From positions 24,719 to 45,475 of the forward strand of contig BEXV01000092.1 of assembly GCA_003118195.1 (NCBI GenBank): 20,757 nucleotides of DNA, given 5' to 3'. The DNA is from Hemicentrotus pulcherrimus. Its lineage: Eukaryota; Echinodermata; Echinoidea; Camarodonta; Strongylocentrotidae. A model generated the notes under the pieces. It did not search any database, was not told where the DNA came from, and worked only from the letters and a program-made list of their open reading frames with translations. Below, in pieces: positions 18,801-20,757 of this stretch. Numbering within the stretch: position 1 is the stretch's first letter; each line of letters opens with the position of its first letter. The position numbers and the translations under genes were made by a program.

Positions 18801-20167
18801 ACTGATGTTGACCACTGAAAGCTTCTTCTCTACAGCAGTATTGTTCTTGTGCGGAACAAGATGATATATTGACTGTAGTGGATATCATCTAATGGAAACT
18901 AACTAGTAGGATGCTAACAAATGAGTTAGCACTCTTCTGGCTTTCAGCAGATGATTTATAAAATGTCTCATAAGTCAAGGCATTTGAAAAACAAAAATAC
19001 ATTAGTTAAAACTCCAATCTTAGAATTACAGTTCAGAACTCATCGTTTCCTGTCAGTATTGAAGGGGCAACTCAAATCCTACCTTTCACTCTCCAGACCA
19101 GAAGAATGGAGAAGTTGTGTTAGCTGGATGAGAACAGAAGCTCTCTCCATCTCATAACCTTCATTGGAATACATCCTGATGAGATCCTGGATGGCTGCAT
19201 ACTGCTCAACAGATGTATCATGCCTGCAGAAACAAATAGGATTAGGAATTCAAAGAGTATCCAGAAGGTGTACATTGCAAGAAAACTAACTTAACATAGT
19301 TCAATTCATCAAATCATACTTAGTATATCAAAATTAAGTATCCTAACCCATAGCGAACTTAGAGACTTTATTATTTATTCATTCTCCTCTTATGCAAACG
19401 GTATGTGCACTGCAATGACTTCTAAATGGAATTAACATGACAGCTTTGTGTTTTGGAATGCAAAGTAAGTGGTGGCACAATAACCATTAGAAATATAATA
19501 ACACAGTAAATTTTAAGGGTTATCATAATACTGCTCTATATGCTTATATAAAATTTAAAACCATTGACTTCCATATCAATTTCTCCATAATTTTTTTAAA
19601 GAGACATAATGAAGCAGATATATCATGTACCTCTGAGCTCTGTATACTTTTAGCTCTTCTTCAAGAGCCATAGCAACAATCGACAACTGTTCTGAAGCAA
19701 GTTCCTCCTCCATTTCTTCACAAGCATCAAGAAGTGTTCTGATATAAAACAGGGGGAAAAATACACATTTTAACATTTCATAAATCTGAAAAATCAAAAC
19801 AAATAACATACATCAAAACAAAATCACTGTATGCCAGTGAGATAGAAAAGAAAAGTTTACAGAAAATGTTATTTCTGCATTGTAGTTGAAGACAAACATT
19901 AGACAACACATCAATAGCTTTTCCATATACTTTCAAAATTCAACCAAAGAAAATAATATTGTACCTGTTTCTAAGATCTGGATCATCATTAATCTTCAGT
20001 GCATCCCTCTTGGCCTTGACCCATTGCTCTGCCCTGCTGCTGATGTCATCAAACACAAGACCAGGAATGACCAATAAGCTGAGAGCAACGGTAGTCATGG
20101 CATCATGGTGAAGTCTGGCTCTTCTTTGACAGTCTACCAGCAACTCATACTTTCTAGCTAGTTGGAT
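662..20167 (-). CDS. ESPL1: separase (C-terminal 1880 residues, 18 exons, 5' incomplete)
   Basis: Separase is the clan CD (C50) cysteine endopeptidase that cleaves the kleisin subunit of cohesin at anaphase onset; it is held inactive by securin and by CDK1-cyclin B. Joined minus-strand exons: 20167-19965, 19738-19631, 19223-19083, 18677-18542, 16871-16605, 16433-16185, 15827-15497, 12662-12509, 11911-9543, 9202-8998, 8575-8400, 8039-7909, 7385-7263, 6277-6110, 5767-5582, 5242-5025, 4579-4331, 890-662. Every intron is GT..AG, all phases agree, and the total (5643 nt) divides by three and ends in TGA. Order: helical TPR-like region (about residues 1-760), disordered basic/acidic linker (about 760-1315), C-terminal protease (about 1320-1880) with catalytic His1754 in a CGHGTG motif, Cys1780 in IGCSSG, and the family-typical NLWDVTDRDIDRF block. 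Human separase is about 2120 residues, so a few hundred N-terminal residues probably lie beyond the right edge. Exon borders were read by eye. Confidence 0.96.
1595..1631. repeat. 13-bp tandem repeat, nearly three copies
   Basis: The unit ACAGCAGTGTTAT is repeated 2.8 times in the last separase intron. No function is suggested. Confidence 0.9.
2337..2475. repeat. degenerate inverted-repeat cluster, possible MITE remnant
   Basis: Inverted motifs: GAAGTCAGGTTTAATC near 2340 pairs with GATTAAACCCGACTTA near 2377, and CCCGACTTAGA near 2384 pairs with TCTAAGTTGGG near 2405. A further AAGTCAGGTTTA lies near 2450. This looks like the remains of a small hairpin transposon; borders and family are unknown. 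Confidence 0.4.
3783..4295. mobile_element. TIR-bounded non-autonomous DNA transposon (possibly CACTA-like)
   Basis: The left end reads CACTATAGCAGACCTGCCAA, and the reverse complement of the right end reads TACTATAGCAGAGCTGCCAA: 18 of 20 positions match, about 513 bp apart. The CACTA start suggests an EnSpm/CACTA-type terminus, but the right end begins TACTA and the flanking trinucleotides (TGG, AGC) do not form a target-site duplication. There is no transposase, so it would be a non-autonomous copy. Inside are a (TTTG)n run and G10. The superfamily is uncertain. Confidence 0.5.
3915..3953. repeat. (TTTG)n microsatellite followed by T and G homopolymers
   Basis: A TTTG array of about six units passes into T7 and then G10. 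It lies inside the TIR-bounded element. A second G homopolymer (11 bases) is at 3424-3434. Confidence 0.9.
4331..4579 (-). CDS. ESPL1: separase exon Q (residues 1722-1805), catalytic His and Cys
   Basis: This exon carries both catalytic residues. The His lies in FVFCGHGTGREFL (His codon 4483-4485, residue 1754) and the Cys in LLIGCSSGNLQVKG (Cys codon 4405-4407, residue 1780). The 26-residue spacing equals that of human separase (His2003, Cys2029). The preceding KWAGVVGRAPS and the following GMALNYFLAEC also fit the family. Acceptor TTTCAG, donor AATG/GTGAG; the split Cys codon is completed by the last exon. Confidence 0.98.
4580..5024 (-). other. separase intron, 445 bp
   Basis: AT-rich intron without coding content. 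A motif of about 20 bp (TTGCTCAGGATTA..GATATAG) occurs twice, near 4695 and 4751, suggesting a small diverged tandem or dispersed-repeat fragment. Confidence 0.8.
5025..5242 (-). CDS. ESPL1: separase exon P (residues 1650-1722), LPWESIP signature
   Basis: Exon encoding IQQLPWESIPVLQEWPVCRL, then LHFLMSHLRARD, then AYFVLNPTGDLDNTQ. These are separase family hallmarks: the LPWES-P block, the R-PS/N--FL block and the 'FYVLNP-GDL--T' block that precede the catalytic His. The donor must be at 5024/5023 (CAAAA/GTAGGT), because reading on would meet an in-frame TAG; the split Lys codon joins in phase to the next exon. The acceptor's pyrimidine tract is the (CT)n side of a GA microsatellite. Confidence 0.97.
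5243..5581 (-). other. separase intron with GA microsatellite at its acceptor
   Basis: Intron of 339 bp. Its acceptor-proximal end (5245-5290) is a (GA)n/(GGGA)n tract with an undetermined base at 5286. Nothing else is recognised. Confidence 0.85.
5245..5290. repeat. GA-rich microsatellite doubling as polypyrimidine tract
   Basis: On the minus strand this is a (CT)n/(CCCT) tract ending in CTCCAG at the splice acceptor of the exon beginning at 5242. It therefore forms the polypyrimidine tract. The N at 5286 indicates assembly or read ambiguity in the repeat. Confidence 0.85.
5582..5767 (-). CDS. ESPL1: separase exon O (residues 1588-1649)
   Basis: Phase 0/0 exon of 62 codons, acceptor TTCTTACAG, donor GATACA/GTAAGC. 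It encodes a helical bundle and ends in the strand NLVILILDTAIQQLPWES (continued in the next exon); 'L-LD--L-QLPWES-P' is a strong separase signature. A degenerate copy of part of this exon (5688-5745) is seen in the upstream intron at about 5835-5892. Confidence 0.96.
5768..6109 (-). other. separase intron with a diverged exon fragment copy
   Basis: Intron of 342 bp. The stretch 5835-5892 resembles exon sequence 5688-5745 (shared GT-AGACTGG-CAAA and TAGGTTGGTCTG/ATGGTTGGTCTG blocks). Several AAAGAGCTC and GACATTAA/AACATTAA motifs recur at 5885-6030. Confidence 0.7.
6110..6277 (-). CDS. ESPL1: separase exon N (residues 1532-1587)
   Basis: Phase 0/0 exon of 56 codons, acceptor TATTCTTAG, donor TGTGAG/GTAAG. 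Its sequence GLTKDMENNLLSYWKGLLQG continues the WW...LD..M helix of the previous exon and matches the conserved 'L---E---L--WKGLL-G' helix of separases. Confidence 0.95.
6816..7070 (-). repeat. dispersed repeat copy 1, SINE-like
   Basis: This segment aligns along its whole length with 12780-13014. Both share ATTATATCCTGCATCAAAAA, TTGCTC..AAA, TTTGAGAGTTGAAAATTCAG/TTTGGAAGTTGAAAATTCAG, GATTTCAAATGCC and ATTAACTGC..CTACTGCAGT blocks. Read on the minus strand, the end near 7065 (GTGGAGCAGTTAATTAGACAGCGACTC) vaguely resembles a tRNA box A, and the unit is about 240-255 bp, so a tRNA-derived SINE in minus orientation is the best guess. No clear box B or target-site duplication was identified. Confidence 0.6.
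7128..7226. repeat. imperfect hairpin, about 45-bp arms
   Basis: The core arms are GGTTAAAACaATGGGC..TGTGACTCCAATA (7140-7171) and TATTGGAGTCACA..GCCCATaGTTTTAACC (7182-7214), around a 10-base loop. Pairing weakens outwards to about 7128 and 7226. It looks like a small foldback MITE; the family is unknown. Confidence 0.7.
7263..7385 (-). CDS. ESPL1: separase exon M (residues 1491-1531)
   Basis: Phase 0/0 exon of 41 codons, acceptor TTTTATTAG, donor ATGCAG/GTCAAT. It encodes a long helix (VNTLERILAESKETVKETD) followed by RVWWTTRQRLDEEMQ; the 'WW-R-LD--M' pattern is characteristic of the separase protease domain. Confidence 0.95.
7386..7908 (-). other. separase intron, 523 bp
   Basis: AT-rich intron, with nothing recognised beyond splice sites. 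Confidence 0.8.
7909..8039 (-). CDS. ESPL1: separase exon L (residues 1447-1490), start of caspase-like lobe
   Basis: Exon with acceptor TTCTTGCAG and donor CCAATG/GTAAG. It encodes beta strands TVCQLSVVSS and SSQLVITRIQKGQQPIVVRL, matching the separase pattern in which 'TVC-LS' and 'L-ITRI--GQ-P--V-LP' form the first sheet of the pseudo-protease domain. Confidence 0.93.
8040..8399 (-). other. separase intron, 360 bp
   Basis: AT-rich intron; nothing recognised. Confidence 0.8.
8400..8575 (-). CDS. ESPL1: separase exon K (residues 1388-1447)
   Basis: Exon with acceptor TTCTTATAG and donor CTGCAG/GTGAG. It encodes a charged helix (SIREEKERLRNVKKHFLPSD) and ends in KALPAG, which joins with the next exon to read LPAGYTVCQLSVV. 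That is the start of the Rossmann-like pseudo-caspase lobe of the separase catalytic region. Phase 1 in / 1 out is consistent. Confidence 0.92.
8576..8997 (-). other. separase intron, 422 bp
   Basis: AT-rich intron; nothing recognised. Confidence 0.8.
8998..9202 (-). CDS. ESPL1: separase exon J (residues 1320-1388)
   Basis: First exon of the C-terminal half, acceptor CTTGTTAG, donor CTACG/GTGAG. It encodes helices (IQEQLEQAYNMIKHLAPCPL and YRHICQLLALCHGDRNPEEC) followed by YLAQASSVTLRHQKL. The pattern of a helical segment ending with 'A-SVTLRHQ' before the pseudo-protease and protease domains is what separases show. Codon phase (2 in, 2 out) fits both neighbours. Confidence 0.92.
9203..9542 (-). 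other. separase intron, 340 bp
   Basis: Intron following the giant exon. The coding frame of that exon remains open to 9493 and then stops. The remainder is AT-rich with no other feature. Confidence 0.85.
9543..11911 (-). CDS. ESPL1: separase giant exon I (residues 530-1320): helical end plus disordered linker
   Basis: One 2369-nt exon, far longer than all others, with acceptor CCCTCAG and donor GTACAG/GTAAGG. Residues 530-760 continue the helical domain and include a CNCNQC motif (Cys codons at 11533-11535, 11527-11529, 11518-11520). From about residue 760 the protein is low-complexity and charged, as in the unstructured middle of vertebrate separases. It contains five RGRG/RRGR-type basic clusters, two VDLTTP/LDLTTP motifs followed by acidic residues, a Gly-Pro-rich patch, an SPSK CDK consensus (Ser1164, codon 10009-10011), and near its end EIPR (Arg1247, codon 9760-9762) and EAPR (Arg1285, codon 9646-9648), which match the separase cleavage consensus ExxR. 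If the following intron were retained, the frame would stay open for 16 further codons, to a stop at 9493. Confidence 0.95.
11912..12508 (-). other. separase intron containing a duplicated exon fragment
   Basis: Intron of 597 bp. It carries a near-identical copy of most of the neighbouring upstream exon at 12254-12342, and a short CCTAACCCTAA-like stretch near 12400-12420. The pyrimidine tract before the giant exon is clear (CTTTTTCTTCTTCTTATC). Confidence 0.85.
12254..12342 (-). pseudogene. duplicated fragment of a separase exon (pseudo-exon)
   Basis: Eighty-nine bases match 12523-12611 of the separase exon with only about five differences, in direct orientation, 269 bp apart. Read in the exon's frame, the copy is open for about 28 codons (helix ITEGMSLAQKF conserved), then meets TAG exactly where the homology ends. 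It lacks the donor and the original acceptor context, so it is probably not spliced in. The high identity suggests a recent local duplication. Confidence 0.8.
12509..12662 (-). CDS. ESPL1: separase exon H (residues 479-530)
   Basis: Exon between acceptor TTCCATAG and donor GGAG/GTAAGG, encoding two helices (WRVLASVLDSLSEVAHGFFL and VREAQCYITEGMSLAQKFQL) whose second half has the typical separase look of a TPR hairpin feeding into the next exon. The plus-strand stretch 12523-12611 of this exon is duplicated in the intron at 12254-12342, so short reads or BLAST hits may map to both. Confidence 0.9.
12780..13014 (-). repeat. dispersed repeat copy 2, SINE-like
   Basis: The partner of the copy at 6816-7070, with the same block order and orientation and moderate divergence. 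On the minus strand it would run from about 13014 (tRNA-like end, CTGCAGTAGTGCAGCGCAGTTAATCAGAC) to 12780. The plus-strand recombinase relic starts 64 bp beyond it. Confidence 0.6.
13078..14030 (+). pseudogene. decayed Crypton / KIAA1958-like tyrosine recombinase
   Basis: An intronic relic in antisense orientation to separase. Broken frames read in order: MAASTNQRFDKVKEED (from ATG 13078), KQIKYGISVFCKFCKE, a TRGMDIVKGKQFNRSNKTFK block, VKHHPSIIDDDMAR, IYFAKRNLENVRDMKP, then CPVMNMNKYLSKLNPQ, MWQRPNQSVSEDDG, and the catalytic YTNHSLRGTSFTLLDNAG (His 13932-13934, Arg 13941-13943) with ISGH (His 14010-14012). This order is that of DUF3504/KIAA1958-like proteins, which derive from Crypton tyrosine recombinases; the HxxR and GH boxes are preserved. 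Several frameshifts and stops make it non-functional, including a 23-bp duplication just after the start (13100-13145). The catalytic Tyr is uncertain; a CYSR-like triplet near 14040 is possible. Confidence 0.85.
13100..13168. repeat. 23-bp tandem duplication breaking the recombinase frame
   Basis: GATTTGATAAAGTCAAAGAA plus three bases is repeated from 13100 and 13123, with a partial third start at 13146. Because 23 is not a multiple of three, the reading from ATG 13078 is shifted into TGA at 13150. Confidence 0.9.
14254..14451. repeat. 95-bp tandem duplication (103-bp period)
   Basis: 14254-14348 and 14357-14451 are identical except for one base (AAGATTC versus AAGCTTC), separated by 8 bp. 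It doubles part of the coiled-coil coding region of the LINE ORF1-like fragment. Confidence 0.95.
14410..14465. repeat. perfect 56-bp palindrome (27-bp arms, TT spacer)
   Basis: ATGATAAACAAGCTTCAGTC plus seven further bases is followed by TT and its exact reverse complement. The first duplication copy carries a shorter, 13-bp-arm version around 14321-14348. The second arm adds nothing useful to the ORF1 reading, so it looks like an inverted template-switch copy. Confidence 0.97.
15497..15827 (-). CDS. ESPL1: separase exon G (residues 369-479)
   Basis: Exon with acceptor TTTTCAG and donor GGAG/GTAGG, entering in phase 0 with GTG (Val, not an initiator) and leaving one base. Content: helix EQFEESFSKYLADSSQ, then HTYLTSALAKEFHSSYLSL, then VIIPIDLHVEAMRIRMGVAK and a Ser/Asp-rich tail before the exon end. 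In-frame reading continues past the donor for about 20 codons before a stop. The 2.8-kb intron that follows holds the transposon relics. Confidence 0.88.
15828..16184 (-). other. separase intron, 357 bp
   Basis: AT-rich intron; nothing recognised. Confidence 0.8.
16185..16433 (-). CDS. ESPL1: separase exon F (residues 286-368)
   Basis: Phase 0/0 exon of 83 codons, acceptor TTGTTTCAG, donor GGGCAG/GTGAG. It encodes three consecutive helical hairpins of TPR-like pattern (ALEADLCLSRLLAHVGQHKQ, AAIFIDRAEKGLYDVSEAK, LVSEVLLGKCCVLLYSGQ). This fits the superhelical N-terminal domain of separase, where TPR-like repeats are known from structures. Confidence 0.88.
16605..16871 (-). CDS. ESPL1: separase exon E (residues 197-285)
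   Basis: Phase 0/0 exon of 89 codons, with acceptor TATTTCAG and donor AAA/GTATGA. The first half is Ser/Thr/Glu/Pro-rich and presumably a flexible insert (NSNTSCSSPTDLHMDSSQES and onwards, rich in SQ and TP). The second half returns to helices (DIWDTLLQLEPFNPSCFQD, then TIQCLQLAADIMAASGK). The exon starts only 50 bp from the left end of the TTAA-flanked foldback element. Confidence 0.85.
16872..18541 (-). other. separase intron housing a foldback transposon
   Basis: Intron of 1.67 kb, mostly made up of the TTAA-flanked foldback element at 16922-18113. The remaining 430 bp next to the donor show nothing further. Confidence 0.85.
16922..18113. mobile_element. piggyBac-type foldback MITE with long inverted-repeat arms
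   Basis: The element is bounded by TTAA on both sides (16918-16921 and 18114-18117), the piggyBac target site. Termini are CCCTACGTTAACTGGG and, inverted, CCCTATTTTAACTGGG (14 of 16 match), with the CCC..GGG ends typical of piggyBac-like elements. Behind them, both ends carry GGGTCAATTTGACCCCCC. The inverted arms extend to about 17277 on the left and from about 17730 on the right, roughly 350-380 bp each with visible but moderate divergence (shared blocks such as TTTTTTCTTTCGAGTCTT, CATGTGACCTTTTG, GAATTGTAGTTAGAAATGAA). A loop of about 450 bp separates them. No transposase is present. One N lies in the loop (17533). Confidence 0.85.
18542..18677 (-). CDS. ESPL1: separase exon D (residues 151-196)
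   Basis: Exon between the acceptor TTTGTGTAG and donor CAG/GTATG, coding for a helix pair (AEVCIQAVELLEGLAQENLG and SDLLARAKFWLYLCQLETAI) with TPR-like character. The downstream intron contains the piggyBac-type foldback element, and the phase across it is unbroken. Confidence 0.83.
18678..19082 (-). other. separase intron, 405 bp
   Basis: AT-rich intron; nothing recognised. Confidence 0.8.
19083..19223 (-). CDS. ESPL1: separase exon C (residues 104-151)
   Basis: Exon with acceptor TTTCTGCAG and donor AAAG/GTAGG. It encodes helices resembling TPR-like repeats (VEQYAAIQDLIRMYSNEGYE then ASVLIQLTQLLHSSGLESE). The phase joins cleanly to the exons on both sides. It is part of the helical N-terminal domain that in other separases binds securin and cohesin partners. 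Confidence 0.82.
19224..19630 (-). other. separase intron, 407 bp
   Basis: AT-rich intron; nothing recognised. Confidence 0.8.
19631..19738 (-). CDS. ESPL1: separase exon B (residues 68-104)
   Basis: Short exon between a TATATCAG acceptor and an AGAG/GTAC donor. It encodes an acidic amphipathic helix (CEEMEEELASEQLSIVAMAL...), as expected of the superhelical N-terminal region of separase. The phase (1 base in, 2 bases out) matches both neighbours. Confidence 0.8.
19965..20167 (-). CDS. ESPL1: separase exon A (residues 1-68 of the visible part)
   Basis: First separase exon visible, starting in phase 0 after a TAG acceptor and ending with two bases of an Arg codon before a GTAC donor. It encodes a helical segment with a run IQLARKYELLVDCQRRARLH followed by DDPDLRNR. 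There is no in-frame initiator in a start context, and the phase-0 acceptor implies further exons to the right of the window. The assignment as separase rests on perfect phase continuity with the downstream exons rather than on a motif of its own. Confidence 0.8.
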
Positions 20168-20757
20168 CTACCATACAAGATAAGATTTACAAATAGACAT
20201 TGTAACTACATGTAGAACACTTTAAGCAAAATTGTATAACATATTATAACACTATGAACATGACAGACAAAGAAAGCGGACAAAATATACATTTCCTCAG
20301 GTAGACAAAGGAACATCCCTCCACTGCTATTGTGTAAAAATGTGTAGAACAGGTGAATATGCATGTGACACCTGTTCTACATATTTTTTACATAATAGCA
20401 GTGAAGGGATGTTCCTTTGTCTATCTGAGGAACTGTATATTTTGTCCGCTTTCTTTGTCAGTCATGTTCATAGTGTAACAAGCTTCATGCTACAGGAAAA
20501 GAAAAACATCTGTACTGAGTGTTTGGATTACAAAAGTAAAATATCTCATACAGCATCAGTTAAACAACCTTTACATGAAGGTGCATTTCATGCATACACT
20601 CTGAGCAATAGACCGGTTTTCTAACATATATTCAAATTTATGAATGTTTCTTTCCTGGGGAACTAGTGATAAGTTATTTCATTAACCTGTTATCAATGAA
20701 TGGACTACAATACTTGGACTCAGTCTGCATTACATAACAAGCTCCCCCCCCCCCCCC
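20168..20757 (-). other. partial intron at the right edge
   Basis: Sequence upstream of the first visible separase exon. It contains the foldback at 20250-20475 and ends in a run of C (from about 20744). No further exon with a convincing acceptor/donor pair was found, so the next upstream exon lies outside. Confidence 0.7.
20250..20475. repeat. near-perfect foldback: two 106-bp inverted arms, 13-bp loop
   Basis: The left arm 20250-20355 (CACTATGAACATGACAGACA ... AACAGGTG) and right arm 20369-20475 (CACCTGTTCTAC ... CATGTTCATAGTG) are reverse complements with only a few mismatches and one or two indels. The loop is 20356-20368. Open frames through it are an effect of the palindrome. It is probably a hairpin MITE; no clear target-site duplication was found. 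Confidence 0.9.

Noticed and set aside
20340..20624. Plus-strand open frame across the foldback
   Set aside because: It runs through one arm of the inverted repeat and has no domain or codon bias of a gene.
20744..20757. C homopolymer as a biological feature
   Set aside because: It sits at the very end of the window and may be truncated or an assembly edge, so nothing can be concluded from it.

Overview
This is a stretch of animal nuclear genome: AT-rich, with long repeat-filled introns, consensus GT/AG splice sites and several transposon families. It holds one recognisable gene, on the minus strand and occupying nearly the whole window: separase (ESPL1), the caspase-like cysteine protease that cleaves cohesin at anaphase. 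Eighteen consecutive coding exons join with compatible phases at every junction (5643 nt; 1880 codons plus stop, given here as partial-protein numbering 1-1880). The N-terminus lies beyond the right edge. The organism is probably a marine invertebrate deuterostome such as an echinoderm. That guess rests on the overall look, on the undivided separase (unlike the Drosophila thr/Sse split), and on a KIAA1958/DUF3504-like Crypton recombinase relic; it is not proven.

Layout in gene order, right to left. 20757-20168: upstream intron with a near-perfect 106-bp-arm foldback. 20167-12509: eight exons coding for the helical TPR-like N-terminal part, interrupted by a 1.2-kb TTAA-flanked piggyBac-type foldback MITE (16922-18113) and by a 2.8-kb intron (12663-15496) holding a decayed tyrosine-recombinase transposon, a LINE ORF1-like fragment, a perfect 56-bp palindrome and a SINE-like repeat. 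11911-9543: one very large exon (2369 nt) with the end of the helical domain, a Cys motif and the whole disordered linker. The linker carries AT-hook-like basic clusters, two SUMO-interaction-like motifs, a CDK site and two candidate separase self-cleavage sites. 9202-662: nine exons coding for the C-terminal protease, with catalytic His (codon 4483-4485) and Cys (codon 4405-4407) 26 residues apart, as in human separase. 661-1: 3' UTR and flank.

No rRNA, tRNA, CRISPR or complete second protein gene is seen. The most notable points are the tandem candidate autocleavage sites and SIM-like/AT-hook-like motifs of the linker, the recombinase relic abutting a LINE ORF1-like segment, duplicated exon fragments inside introns, and a series of large inverted repeats inside one transcription unit.
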